Shown here piece after piece: positions 32,651 to 40,272 of a stretch of DNA of 64,000 bases. The notes beneath the pieces were generated by a model. It had not been told where the DNA came from. It ran no database searches and was given only the letters and a program-made list of their open reading frames with translations. Position 1 is the first letter of the stretch. The number at the start of each line of letters is the position of its first letter. The stretch lies in contig JADZEX010000082.1 in the NCBI GenBank assembly GCA_020850355.1, positions 1-64,000 on the forward strand, in the 5' to 3' direction. The stretch is from Fimbriimonadaceae bacterium (GTDB lineage: Bacteria; Armatimonadota; UBA10988). A program made the translations under genes and the position numbers.

Positions 32651-33142
32651 GTGTATGCGGAAGCGCAGGCCGAGTTCGACTTCGTCCGACGGCTGCTGGA
32701 GATGGTCACGGTGCTGCATGACCGCGGCTACCAGGGGCTGCGGGCCTTCCCCTACTTGGGCGGCGCGGGCTTCCTGCGGCTGCAGCTCCAGGCGCCCGGC
32801 CGCCGCGAGGACCTCTACTACTCCTGCGCCGCCGGGTACGAGGCCTACGACCTGGTCGCCACGCCGGATCACACCGTCGGGCAACTGGCCACCGCCCTGG
32901 AGGCAGTCCAGGCGCGCTTCTTGGCTGCCTGTCGGCTGGCCGACCCGGCCTACGCCGCCTGGCACGCCGCGGCGTTGGAGGTCGCCGGGCCGCAGGGGAT
33001 CTACCTGATGCTCGACGGCAACCGGATGCCCGAACCAGCCGGCCCCTTCTACTGGCGGCCGGCAGACGACTGCCAGTGGGACGGTCGCTTGGAGTACTTG
33101 CCGCCGCAGCCGCCCCGCCCGCGCCGGCGGGCTCAGTCGTAG
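32651..33142 (+). CDS. Conserved hypothetical protein
   Basis: 163 residues starting at GTG 32651, with AGGAG 6 nt upstream. No domain is recognised. It contains a helical first half (AQAEFDFVRRLLEMVTVLHD), a beta-rich middle (GFLRLQLQAPGRREDLYYSC) and a Pro/Arg-rich tail. It lies divergent to the lipoprotein glycosidase gene, and its end overlaps the convergent propeller gene by 10 bp. No transmembrane or signal segment is seen. Confidence 0.6.
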   Translation: MYAEAQAEFDFVRRLLEMVTVLHDRGYQGLRAFPYLGGAGFLRLQLQAPGRREDLYYSCAAGYEAYDLVATPDHTVGQLATALEAVQARFLAACRLADPAYAAWHAAALEVAGPQGIYLMLDGNRMPEPAGPFYWRPADDCQWDGRLEYLPPQPPRPRRRAQS

Positions 33143-35523
33143 ACCAGTTGCGCCGTGGCGCGGACGTCCTGGTCGGCGCGGCAGCGCAGCCAGTAGGCGC
33201 TGAACCAGGCCGGCAGCGTGTGGCGCCAGGTCTGGCCCGGGCGCACCAGCGGGGCACGGTAGACCTGCCACAGTCCGGTGCCGCTGAGGTCCACCTCGAG
33301 GGCCATCCGGACGGCCTGCCGCCCATCGTGGCGGAGCGCCACACGGCGGCGGTCGAAGCCGGTCAACAGGTAGGGATCGGACGGCTCGCCGGCCCGGACT
33401 GGCGTGTCGAGCCACGGTCCGCCGACGCCGCGGGGCTTGCCCAGCCGCCACAACTCATCGGCGACGCCGACCCACAGGCCGGCCCGGCCGTCTGGTGTCG
33501 GCACCACCCGTGAGTGCCGGACGCCCGGCCGCAGTCCCGTCAGGACCAGCATCCCACGGTAGCTGCAGTAGTCGTGGACCAGCCGGTCGCTGCCGGCGAT
33601 CGGGCGCACTTTGGCGAAGCCGCCCGCGTTGCGGGCCGGGAGTTCGTAGAACAGGCCGCCCGCGCTGAACAGGTCGCGCTCGGTGCAGACTTCGCGGCAG
33701 ACTCGCAGCGGTACGGCCGGCTGCAGTGGCTGGCCACTGACTCGCGGCAACCGCCAGCGCGCGCCGTCGTCATCGACAAACAGCAGCGACGCGCCGTCGT
33801 GCTGCACCACGCCGACCGGGATGGCGACCTGCTCCTGCAACCACTGCTGCGCCGTCGGATCAGCCAGCGGGCGCAGTTGCAGGTCGGCGGTCAGCTCGTA
33901 GTTGCCGGTCGTCGTGACGCCCTCGCCGGCGGGCTGTTGCGAGACGTACTGCAGCGTCCGCAGGTTCTCGCCGCGCGCCCGCACGAGGCCGCCGACCCAC
34001 GGCTCCGTCGGCCTGGCCAACGGCTCGAAGAGCGGGTCCAGGGCCGCGCTGCGGCGGTCCTGGGCGGACAGCATGAACTGCGCCGTGAGCCCCTGGGCGG
34101 CGGTCTCGCAGCGCAGCCGGGCCCAGGTCGCGCGGGGCGTCGGCAGCGCGCGGTAGCCCCCCGGCGGCAGCGTCAGGTGGTGCCAGCGCTGCCAGCGACC
34201 GTCGCCGCTGGCGTCGACTTCCAAGGCCAGCTCCACCGGCTGGCTGCCGCGGTGGGTCAGGTGCAGGCAGCCGCGGTCGAAGCCGTGCAACAAGAACGGA
34301 TCGCTGACCGCCCCACGGGCGACATCGTCCTGCAGCCAGACTGCGCCGCGGCCGAGCGGTGGGCCGAGTTGGTCGAGACGCGCCGGATCGACGAACCAGA
34401 GATTCGAGTGGCTTTGCCCCGGCCCGGCGATCCGACCCTTCGCCGCACGGGTGTTCAGGAACTCGTTCTTGGCGGTGTCGTCGCAGCCCAGCACGACGCG
34501 GTCGCCCCAGCGGCAGAAGTCGCCGACCACCTTGAGGTACGTCGACCGCGGCGCCAGCCCACCGGTGTGGCCAGCCCGGAAGCCCGCCGGCAAGCGCCAG
34601 AACTGACCGTGCATTGTCAGCAGCAGGTCGCGCTCGCCGATCTCGCGGATCCGCGGCCACTCGGTGTTCCAGCCATGTGCGCCGTCGTAGCAGTGGCTCG
34701 CCTTCGGCAACCGGAAGCGGTGCCAGCGGCCACCGTCCAGCAACATCAGCAGCAGCGAGCGGTGGTCCCAGCCGATACTCCAGAGCGGGTCGTCGGCGGA
34801 GTCGTTGCCGCGCAGGCCACCTGGGCCGCTGACCTCGGTGAACTGGTTGCGCAGAATGGTCTGCCAGGTGCGTCCATCGAAACTCGCCAGACAGCCGGAC
34901 GGCGTCTCGGGCCGCGTCAGGGCCGCCGGGCCAACCTCGCCGTTGTTGGCATAGATCACCCGGCCCTGGGCCGTGAACAGCCCTTTGCCATGGTACCCGG
35001 GCAGCAGCGCCCCGGCCTTCTGGGAGGTGAAGTTGCCGTCGGTGAACAGCCGCTTGACCGCCAGCGTGCGCACGTCCACCTCGTACAGCCCTTCCTCCAT
35101 GGTGCCGTAGTAGACCAGCTCGGCCGGCCGCTGGAGATGCCGCGCGGTGCCGGTCAGGCGCCCGGGCATCGCCGCCGGCGGGATCACCCGCACCGCGCGC
35201 TGCGCGTCGATGGCGTAACGGCCGAGCAGCAGTTGTTGCGTCTCGCGGTGCACCAGCCGGTTGGCGTGGGTGCCACCGACGGACTCCGGCCGCACGGTCT
35301 GCTGCAACGCCGCATCGACCTCGTACAGCTTGTCGCTGGAGCCGAGCGGCGAGTGCGGTCCATAGGTGATCACCCACAGCCGACCGGCCCAGGGCACCAC
35401 CGCGCCGGTGCCGCACTCGCCTTCTTGGTTGTACATCGCCAGGCTGGGATAGACGCCACCCACCTCGGGCGGCAGCGCCGCCAGAGGGCTGCACAGGGTC
35501 AGCACCAGGGTCAGCCTCCACAT
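33133..35523 (-). CDS. Large secreted beta-propeller-like protein with internal duplication
   Basis: 796 residues from ATG at 35523 (GGGAG 9 nt upstream), with a signal peptide (WRLTLVLTLCSPLAALPP). The chain is beta-rich with many short G-x-W and Y-x-V-D strands (LWVITYGPHSPLGSSDKLYE, ELVYYGTMEEGLYEVDVR), which suggests a propeller. A segment of about 70 residues occurs twice, starting SDPFLLHGFDRGCLHL near residue 410 and SDPYLLTGFDRRRVAL near residue 725. Both copies have LALEVD/MALEVD and a Trp-Leu/Arg-rich end. No catalytic motif is visible. The role may be carbohydrate binding or surface structure. Confidence 0.7.
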   Translation of the reverse strand: MWRLTLVLTLCSPLAALPPEVGGVYPSLAMYNQEGECGTGAVVPWAGRLWVITYGPHSPLGSSDKLYEVDAALQQTVRPESVGGTHANRLVHRETQQLLLGRYAIDAQRAVRVIPPAAMPGRLTGTARHLQRPAELVYYGTMEEGLYEVDVRTLAVKRLFTDGNFTSQKAGALLPGYHGKGLFTAQGRVIYANNGEVGPAALTRPETPSGCLASFDGRTWQTILRNQFTEVSGPGGLRGNDSADDPLWSIGWDHRSLLLMLLDGGRWHRFRLPKASHCYDGAHGWNTEWPRIREIGERDLLLTMHGQFWRLPAGFRAGHTGGLAPRSTYLKVVGDFCRWGDRVVLGCDDTAKNEFLNTRAAKGRIAGPGQSHSNLWFVDPARLDQLGPPLGRGAVWLQDDVARGAVSDPFLLHGFDRGCLHLTHRGSQPVELALEVDASGDGRWQRWHHLTLPPGGYRALPTPRATWARLRCETAAQGLTAQFMLSAQDRRSAALDPLFEPLARPTEPWVGGLVRARGENLRTLQYVSQQPAGEGVTTTGNYELTADLQLRPLADPTAQQWLQEQVAIPVGVVQHDGASLLFVDDDGARWRLPRVSGQPLQPAVPLRVCREVCTERDLFSAGGLFYELPARNAGGFAKVRPIAGSDRLVHDYCSYRGMLVLTGLRPGVRHSRVVPTPDGRAGLWVGVADELWRLGKPRGVGGPWLDTPVRAGEPSDPYLLTGFDRRRVALRHDGRQAVRMALEVDLSGTGLWQVYRAPLVRPGQTWRHTLPAWFSAYWLRCRADQDVRATAQLVYD

Positions 35524-35539
35524 CGTTGCCAGCTCCCGC

Positions 35540-35578
35540 ATGACAAGGCTGTCATGGCCTGCGGGGGTGGTTTGTCAT
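35540..35578. promoter_or_regulatory. Possible operator repeats (ATGACA/TGTCAT)
   Basis: In the divergent region, ATGACA-aggc-TGTCAT (35540-35555) is a perfect inverted repeat, and a further TGTCAT occurs at 35573-35578. It could be a regulator site for the propeller gene and the Gly-rich protein gene. No promoter hexamers with good spacing were found. Confidence 0.3.
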
Positions 35579-35638
35579 CGGCGTCGGGTACACCTTCGAC
35601 AAGCCGCAACGGCGGTAGACGAGAGAAGGAGTCAGACG

Positions 35639-35956
35639 ATGTCGACGCACCGCAGCAAGCTCTGGATTGCCTTCACGGCGGTCCTGCTGATGGCCGCCGT
35701 GGCCCTGGCCCAAGGCCCGGGCGGACGAGGCGGCGGACGAGGGTTCGGCGGCGGCGGTGAGCAGGGCGGCCCCGGCGGCCCCGGCGGTCCCGGTGGTCCG
35801 GGCATGATGCCGCCAGCGGCGATCACCGCCACGGCCGACGCGCTGTTTGTGGTGCAGGGTCCGCTGATCTACCGGCTCGACCCGACCACGCTGAAGGTGC
35901 AGGCCCAGGCTGAACTGCCGCGGCCCGAGCGTCCGGCCACCGCGCCGGCGCAGTAG
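35639..35956 (+). CDS. Small secreted Gly-rich protein
   Basis: 105 residues from ATG at 35639 (AAGGAG 7 nt upstream). It has a signal peptide (SKLWIAFTAVLLMAAVALAQ), then a low-complexity segment of GGRGGGRG and repeated GGPGGPGGPGG, then a folded-looking tail (ADALFVVQGPLIYRLDPTTL) resembling one propeller or PQQ-like strand set. Small proteins of this kind occur in planctomycete/armatimonad genomes without known function. A strong terminator follows directly. Confidence 0.7.
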   Translation: MSTHRSKLWIAFTAVLLMAAVALAQGPGGRGGGRGFGGGGEQGGPGGPGGPGGPGMMPPAAITATADALFVVQGPLIYRLDPTTLKVQAQAELPRPERPATAPAQ

Positions 35957-35965
35957 GCACACCCC

Positions 35966-36001
35966 GGGCGCCGGAGCCGGCAGCCTCCGGCGCCCAGTTT
36001 T
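35966..36001 (+). terminator. Rho-independent terminator
   Basis: A 10-bp perfect stem (GGGCGCCGGA 35966-35975 with TCCGGCGCCC 35986-35995) and a 10-nt loop are followed by AGTTTT. It lies 10 nt after the stop of the Gly-rich protein gene. Confidence 0.75.
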
Positions 36002-36045
36002 CCACAACCCGACGGGTTGCTCCTCCCAGCCGCCCGGCCGCTCCG

Positions 36046-36073
36046 CCGCGGCCCGTCGCCAGACGGGCCGCGG
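36046..36073. terminator. Perfect hairpin between convergent genes
   Basis: A 12-bp perfect stem (CCGCGGCCCGTC with GACGGGCCGCGG) and a 4-nt loop lie between the Gly-rich protein gene and the convergent membrane protein gene. There is no T-run on either side, so termination by this hairpin alone is uncertain. Confidence 0.4.
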
Positions 36074-36087
36074 TGTGGTCTCCGACC

Positions 36088-36486
36088 TCACGCCGGCGCC
36101 CGCTCCGGAGCGGGCGGGTTGCTGCGTCGACGGCGCCGGACCGGGGCCAGCTCGGTCACCACCGCCCCGTGCAGCTCGTCGCAGCGGTGCTGCTGCTGCG
36201 CCAGGCCAGCCCGCACCGCGCCGAGCTCACCGGTCAGCCCGCCCAGCCGATCTTCCTGCGCCTGCAGCCGCGCCGCCAGCGCGTCGAGCCGGTCGACGAC
36301 CCGCGCCAGCGAAGGCGACCCATTGCCATCACCATGCACGATGCGCGCCGTCAGCTCCTGCGTCAGCCGGTCGACCCGATCACTCTCCCGCCGCTGCTGC
36401 CGCACGAACAGCACCAGCATCACTCCCGCCGCCACCGTCGGCAGGCCCAACTCGCCCACCGCCCGCACCCACTGCAAGTCCTCCAC
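36088..36486 (-). CDS. Small membrane-anchored coiled-coil protein (prophage-like)
   Basis: 132 residues. GTG at 36486 is chosen because GGGAGG lies 5 nt upstream; the frame stays open beyond the promoter region. A single transmembrane helix near residues 13-28 (LPTVAAGVMLVLFVRQQRR) is followed by a coiled coil (ESDRVDRLTQELTARIVHG, VVDRLDALAARLQAQEDRL) and an Arg/Pro-rich tail. Small TM-plus-coil proteins of this layout resemble holin/XhlA-like phage proteins. It is transcribed divergently from a LexA/CI-like repressor over a shared operator, so it is probably repressed until that repressor is inactivated. The specific role is unknown. Confidence 0.65.
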   Translation of the reverse strand: MEDLQWVRAVGELGLPTVAAGVMLVLFVRQQRRESDRVDRLTQELTARIVHGDGNGSPSLARVVDRLDALAARLQAQEDRLGGLTGELGAVRAGLAQQQHRCDELHGAVVTELAPVRRRRRSNPPAPERAPA

Positions 36487-36507
36487 AAGGCCCTCCCGCG
36501 CCCAGCA

Positions 36508-36527
36508 CTTGTCTGGGTGTTGACAAG
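36508..36527. promoter_or_regulatory. Second operator-like inverted repeat
   Basis: CTTGTC-8 nt-GACAAG overlaps the rightward -35 and lies downstream of the leftward -10. It carries the same CACTTGTC half-site as the 21-bp palindrome 30 bp away, so the same repressor may bind both. Confidence 0.5.
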
Positions 36528-36548
36528 CATAGGGCAGGGCGATACACT
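36520..36548 (+). promoter_or_regulatory. Rightward promoter of the S24 repressor gene
   Basis: TTGACA (36520-36525), a 17-bp spacer and TACACT (36543-36548). The -35 is a perfect consensus. The -10 lies inside the 21-bp palindrome, so repressor binding there should block its own transcription. Confidence 0.75.
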
Positions 36549-36554
36549 TGTCAA
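36526..36554 (-). promoter_or_regulatory. Leftward promoter of the membrane protein gene
   Basis: On the minus strand TTGACA (36554-36549), a 17-bp spacer and TATGCT (36531-36526). Its -35 lies inside the same 21-bp palindrome that covers the rightward -10, so the two promoters are back to back and overlapping. Confidence 0.65.
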
Positions 36555-36561
36555 GTGTATC
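36541..36561. promoter_or_regulatory. Perfect 21-bp palindromic operator
   Basis: GATACACTTG, a central T, and its exact reverse complement CAAGTGTATC. It covers the -10 of the rightward and the -35 of the leftward promoter. It is the obvious binding site for the XRE/S24 repressor encoded 78 bp to the right. Confidence 0.75.
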
Positions 36562-36638
36562 CAGCATCGCGTCGGTTGGATAAGAGGCGCGGTTGGGCGG
36601 CTCGGTACCGGTGGGGGCGATGCGGTGAGGAGTGGCCG

Positions 36639-37262
36639 ATGGCACGGCGGTCGATTGGCGGGGTGCTGCGCGAGTTGCGGGCGCGGCAGGGGTTGACGCA
36701 GTTGCAGTTGGCGGAGCGCCTCGGGACGCGGCAGGCGGTGGTCTCGGCGCGTGAGAACGGCAGCAGTGGCGTGCCGGTCGAGCAGTTGGAGGGCTACGTG
36801 CGCGACGCCGACGCGGCCTTGCTGCTGACGCCGCGCGGGTGGGAGGTCTGGGAGTCGCCGACGCTGGCGCTACCGAGCTACGGGGCGGTGCCCTGCGGGC
36901 AGCCGCTGGCCGTGGCTGAGGAGGCCGACGAGATCGACTTCGGGGACCTCACCGACGGGTTGTGGGACGGGGCGCGCTGCTTTCTGATCCGGGCCGATGG
37001 CGATTCGATGGAGCCGCTGATCCGGTCGGGCGACTGGCTGATTGTCGACCGGCGCCGGACCTGGGCGGAGTTTGACGTGGTCGTTGCGACGGTCGGGGAG
37101 TTCACCACGGTGAAGCAGGTGCAGGCGCATCCGGAGCGGTGGGGCGAGTGGGTCCTGGCGCCGCTCAACGAGCGCCACTCGCTGATCGATGCGGGCGACG
37201 AGACGGTGGCGATTCACGGGGTGGTGGTGGGCCAGCTGCGTTGCCGGCGGGTCGGGCGCTGA
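36639..37262 (+). CDS. XRE-family repressor with LexA/CI-type S24 peptidase domain
   Basis: 207 residues from ATG at 36639 (GAGGAG 6 nt upstream). Residues 7-55 form an XRE helix-turn-helix (LRELRARQGLTQLQLAERLG, VVSARENG). The C-terminal half is a self-cleaving S24 domain: YGAVPCGQPLAVAEE holds a Cys86-Gly87 scissile site in place of the usual Ala-Gly, GDSMEPLI supplies nucleophile Ser123, and TTVKQV supplies general base Lys159. Such repressors are cleaved upon RecA filament formation, giving DNA-damage induction of the genes they control. The operator overlaps its own promoter and that of the divergent membrane protein gene. A small unknown gene follows 13 nt downstream. Confidence 0.9.
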   Translation: MARRSIGGVLRELRARQGLTQLQLAERLGTRQAVVSARENGSSGVPVEQLEGYVRDADAALLLTPRGWEVWESPTLALPSYGAVPCGQPLAVAEEADEIDFGDLTDGLWDGARCFLIRADGDSMEPLIRSGDWLIVDRRRTWAEFDVVVATVGEFTTVKQVQAHPERWGEWVLAPLNERHSLIDAGDETVAIHGVVVGQLRCRRVGR

Positions 37263-37275
37263 GCGGGAGGGTGAC

Positions 37276-37605
37276 ATGCAGGAGCAGTTCGAGGTGCTGA
37301 CCGCGGTGGGTGCCGAGTTGTCGCCCCGGATTCTGGTGCGGGGGCGGGTCTGGCCGGCTCGTGGCGGCGACCGCCGAAGCCAGCGTCAGCCTTGCCGGGT
37401 GGTTTCGACTCACCGCCTGGCGGTCCCGCGCGGCGCCCGCGATGTGCGGCCCGGGCGCTGCCTGCGCGGCGCCGACGGCGCGGTGTACACGGTGCTGGCG
37501 CCCTCCTGGCGACGTGGCGCGCCGGACGAGAGCCGCTGGGAGTTGCAGCGCGTGCGCTGTCCGGCCGACGACATCACCGCGCGGCTGCTGGCCCGCCTCG
37601 GCTGA
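37276..37605 (+). CDS. Hypothetical small protein downstream of the S24 repressor
   Basis: 109 residues from ATG at 37276, with GGGAGG about 5 nt upstream. It is Arg-rich and mostly beta in character (EQFEVLTAVGAELSPRILVR, DGAVYTVLAPSWRRG, RWELQRVRCPADD). No domain is recognised. Its spacing of 13 nt from the repressor gene shows it shares that transcript, and it may be part of a prophage-like remnant. Confidence 0.6.
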   Translation: MQEQFEVLTAVGAELSPRILVRGRVWPARGGDRRSQRQPCRVVSTHRLAVPRGARDVRPGRCLRGADGAVYTVLAPSWRRGAPDESRWELQRVRCPADDITARLLARLG

Positions 37606-37612
37606 GATGCCG

Positions 37613-37642
37613 CCAGCGGGGCCGCGGCGGCGGCCCCGCTGG
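37613..37642. terminator. Strong hairpin between convergent genes
   Basis: A 13-bp perfect stem (CCAGCGGGGCCGC with GCGGCCCCGCTGG) and a 4-nt loop lie 8 nt after the stop of the hypothetical gene and 22 nt from the pseudopilin stop. It is followed by GTTGCC, so the U-tract is poor. It may serve both strands. Confidence 0.45.
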
Positions 37643-37663
37643 GTTGCCCTGCCCGCGGCGACG

Positions 37664-38320
37664 CTACGGCGTGATGGCCGCCGGCATCGCCCCGACGATC
37701 GCCGAGAAGTGCAGCCACTTGGTGTGGCCGTCGGCGTAGGTCAGGTTGCTGCCCTCATTGTGCCGCGTGTTGGTGGCGGTCTGGTTAGTCGGCGGGCTGA
37801 CGCACGGGTCGGTCCAGCCGTTGCGACCGGCGAAAGCGTACCACTGCCCGGTGCAGCCCTGGCCGACCCAGTGCAAGCTGTCGCCCATCGCGATCACGCT
37901 GGCCGGGGCCTGAATGCTGGCCATCGCCCGCGTCGACAGGTTGCCGTTGTAGCCGTAGTTGTTGATCATCTGGCTATTGAAGTCGGCCGCCGACTGCGAC
38001 GTCAGGCCCGACGGGCAGTTCATGATCTGCCAGTTGGCGCAGTACGGGTAGATGTAGTGCCGCCACCAGTTGCGGTTGCCGGGGGGTGAACCGCCGAGCG
38101 GCACGCCGGCAAACTGGTAGCCCTGGTGCATGTACATCTCGTCGTAGTCCTGCACGTATTGCATCAGCGCGGTGCCGAGCTGCTTGCAGTTGGAGGCACA
38201 GGACGACTGGCGGGCCTTCTCCCGCGCCTTGGCGAAGACTGGGAACAGAATGGCTGCCAAGATCGCGATGATCGCGATCACGACCAGAAGCTCGATCAGC
38301 GTGAAACCCCGTCGGCGCAT
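37664..38320 (-). CDS. Type II secretion/type IV pseudopilin, DUF1559 family (H-X9-DG)
   Basis: 218 residues from ATG at 38320. The N-terminus [20 protein letters not shown] is a class III prepilin signal cleaved after Gly by PilD and methylated on Phe. It is followed by the helix ending [36 protein letters not shown] and a globular domain. [14 protein letters not shown] near the C-terminus is the H-X9-DG motif. Proteins of this type are abundant in Planctomycetes and Armatimonadota, where they form surface or secretion pseudopili. A promoter lies upstream. Confidence 0.93.
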   Translation of the reverse strand: MRRRGFTLIELLVVIAIIAILAAILFPVFAKAREKARQSSCASNCKQLGTALMQYVQDYDEMYMHQGYQFAGVPLGGSPPGNRNWWRHYIYPYCANWQIMNCPSGLTSQSAADFNSQMINNYGYNGNLSTRAMASIQAPASVIAMGDSLHWVGQGCTGQWYAFAGRNGWTDPCVSPPTNQTATNTRHNEGSNLTYADGHTKWLHFSAIVGAMPAAITP

Positions 38321-38361
38321 CGTTGGACTCCCAGGACGGTCTCCGGACCGCCCGAACCGCC

Positions 38362-38390
38362 GTTGTAGTCCATCGCCAGCCCGACGTCAA
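38362..38390 (-). promoter_or_regulatory. Predicted promoter of the pseudopilin gene
   Basis: On the minus strand TTGACG (38390-38385), a 17-bp spacer and TACAAC (38367-38362), about 40 bp before the start codon. Confidence 0.6.
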
Positions 38391-38396
38391 CCCGAC

Positions 38397-39170
38397 CTAC
38401 GGCTGCAACAGGGCCATCAGGTTGGTGCCGCCGACGGCGGCTGCCAGGGCGCGGTCGGGCAGCAGATCGAGCTTCAGCAGCGCGCTGTGCGGGCCTTTGA
38501 GCGGCAGCCCGCTACCGCAGACCAGCTTGTCGCCGCCGAGACTGGCGGCGAGCTGATCGATGCTGCCGTAGAGCACGGTCTCGAGGCGACTGACATCGAG
38601 TCCAAACCGCCGCTCGCGCCAGCGCGGGTCGGTCACGAAGGGACTCGCCTGGTAGCCGATCCCCTCGAGCACCAGAAAGCGCAGCGTCGGGAACGGCTGC
38701 AGGCCGGCGGCCAGGGCGGCCAGCTCCAGGTCCTCGGGGTCGTCCAGCCAGTGGCGCTGCCGGCGGTCTTCGTGGCGGCAGACGAAGCAGGCCAGCAGCC
38801 CGGCCTCGGCCACCGCGCCGAGCGCCCGGCGACCGGGCGCAGCGGTCAGCTCGTAACGGTGGTAGTTCGGGAACAGCCGCACGCCGACACAGCCCGCCGC
38901 CTGGCAGGCCGCCAGGTCGCGCTCGAAGCCGGCGTAGCCGGGATCCAGCACGGCCAGCGGCAGCAGGCGCTCGCGGTGCGGCGCCAGCTCGGCCAGCAGC
39001 TCGTCGTTGCCGGCCTGCGGGTCGCGGTAGCAGACCGCGCTGAGCGAGCCGACCAGCCCGCGGGCGATGCCGCAGGAGTCGTAGCGCGCCAGCAACTGCG
39101 CCGCGGTCCGGACCGGGTGGGACCGAAACGGCCAGTGGCCGAGCGAGGCGTGCGCGTCGAAGAACTCCAT
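38397..39170 (-). CDS. Amidohydrolase-fold protein with degenerate metal site
   Basis: 257 residues from ATG at 39170, overlapping the preceding amidohydrolase stop (TGATG). The barrel pattern is present (FFDAHASLGHWPFRS, LPLAVLDPGYAGFERDL, CVGVRLFPNYHRYEL, VLYGSIDQLAASLGG). The first-strand His-x-His motif is replaced by H-A-S, and several other metal ligands are not evident. I recall similar proteins in armatimonads and planctomycetes with the same loss. It may be a non-metal hydrolase or a partner of the intact paralogue encoded just before it. Confidence 0.78.
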   Translation of the reverse strand: MEFFDAHASLGHWPFRSHPVRTAAQLLARYDSCGIARGLVGSLSAVCYRDPQAGNDELLAELAPHRERLLPLAVLDPGYAGFERDLAACQAAGCVGVRLFPNYHRYELTAAPGRRALGAVAEAGLLACFVCRHEDRRQRHWLDDPEDLELAALAAGLQPFPTLRFLVLEGIGYQASPFVTDPRWRERRFGLDVSRLETVLYGSIDQLAASLGGDKLVCGSGLPLKGPHSALLKLDLLPDRALAAAVGGTNLMALLQP

Positions 39171-39946
39171 CAGCGCCTCCGATCCAGAATGCCCTGCATG
39201 TTGTCCCAGCAGATCGCCTGCGTCTGTGCCGGCGTGAGCTGCGCGTCGAGCAGCTTGCCGACGCCGCCCTCCATGGTCATGTCGGTCGCAAAGAGCAACC
39301 GTTCGACACCGACTGCCGCCACGCAGCGGTCGATCAGCCCGTCGTCGACCACGCTGCCGCTGGTGTCGAGGTAGACCCCCGGCGCCCCGCGCAGCTCGCG
39401 CAGCGACCACTCCCAATCGCCGCCGCCGCCGATGTGACCCTCGATGAAGACCGCCTCGGGGTACCGCCGCGAGGCCCGCGCCAGGTTGCCGGCGTCGCTG
39501 ATCCGGGGTTGCTGCCAGTGCAGCTTGTTGCACCAGGGCCTCCCGGCGTGCCACAGCATCGGCACGCGATGCTGGATCGCCAGCTCGTAGAAGGGGTACA
39601 GCACCGGCTCGTCGGCGAGGTACTGGTGGTAGAACTTGAAGCCGATGAAGCCGCGGTCGAGACAACGCCGCGCCTCGTCGAGCGCCTCACGGTGCCAGCC
39701 GGGGTCGAGGTAGGCGTAGCCCAGCAGTCGGTCCGGCCAGCGCTGCAGCGCCCAATCCAGGGCGTCGTTGCAGGCCCGCATCTCCTCCGGCGTGGCGTTG
39801 CGATTCTCGGCCAGCGGAATCGAGCAGCAGAGCTTCACGATGCCCAGCCGGTCCGCGGCGCGGAGGGCGTCCTCGGTGGTGAAGCCGTACCGCCGGCCCT
39901 CGCCGGGGACGTGCATGTGAGCGTCGATCTTCGGGATACCAAGCAT
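39170..39946 (-). CDS. Metal-dependent amidohydrolase (amidohydrolase 2 family)
   Basis: 258 residues from ATG at 39946; the frame upstream is non-coding and overlaps the next gene. The metal site is intact: PKIDAHMHVPG (H-x-H), VPMLWHAGRPW, AVFIEGHIGGGG and LLFATDMTMEGG (Asp). Members hydrolyse or decarboxylate small aromatic or sugar-acid substrates in the cytoplasm. The substrate is unknown. It is coupled to the degenerate paralogue downstream. Confidence 0.85.
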   Translation of the reverse strand: MLGIPKIDAHMHVPGEGRRYGFTTEDALRAADRLGIVKLCCSIPLAENRNATPEEMRACNDALDWALQRWPDRLLGYAYLDPGWHREALDEARRCLDRGFIGFKFYHQYLADEPVLYPFYELAIQHRVPMLWHAGRPWCNKLHWQQPRISDAGNLARASRRYPEAVFIEGHIGGGGDWEWSLRELRGAPGVYLDTSGSVVDDGLIDRCVAAVGVERLLFATDMTMEGGVGKLLDAQLTPAQTQAICWDNMQGILDRRR

Positions 39947-39969
39947 CGGCGACCTGCCTGCGGCGCAGT

Positions 39970-40272
39970 TCAGGCTGGCACGATGCACTCCTCCAGGGCC
40001 TGCCGGAGTTGGGCCAGACGGTGGGGCAGGTTGCCCCCCAGCACCTGCCCGGCGCCGCTGCAGAAGGCCTCGCACCAGGCCCGCCGGAAGGCCCGGTCGG
40101 TGTACGGGTCGAGGCCCAGCCGCACGGTGTCGCCGGCGGGCAGGCTGGCCAGCGTGCGCTCGGCGGCGGCGCGCAACAGCAGCCGCAGGCTGGCGGCGCC
40201 GCAGAGGTCACCCAGCTCGTGGTGGGCAACCTGTTCCAGCGGCTGCAGCAGCGCAGCGAGGCGGTGGTTCAC
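39970..40272 (-). CDS. Hypothetical protein coupled to the histidine-kinase-like gene
   Basis: 100 residues from GTG at 40272, overlapping the kinase-like gene stop (GTGA). It appears largely helical (NHRLAALLQPLEQVAHHELG, RLLLRAAAERTLASL, HRLAQLRQALEEC). There is no recognised domain. A role linked to the upstream signalling protein is likely from the coupling but otherwise unknown. Confidence 0.6.
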   Translation of the reverse strand: MNHRLAALLQPLEQVAHHELGDLCGAASLRLLLRAAAERTLASLPAGDTVRLGLDPYTDRAFRRAWCEAFCSGAGQVLGGNLPHRLAQLRQALEECIVPA

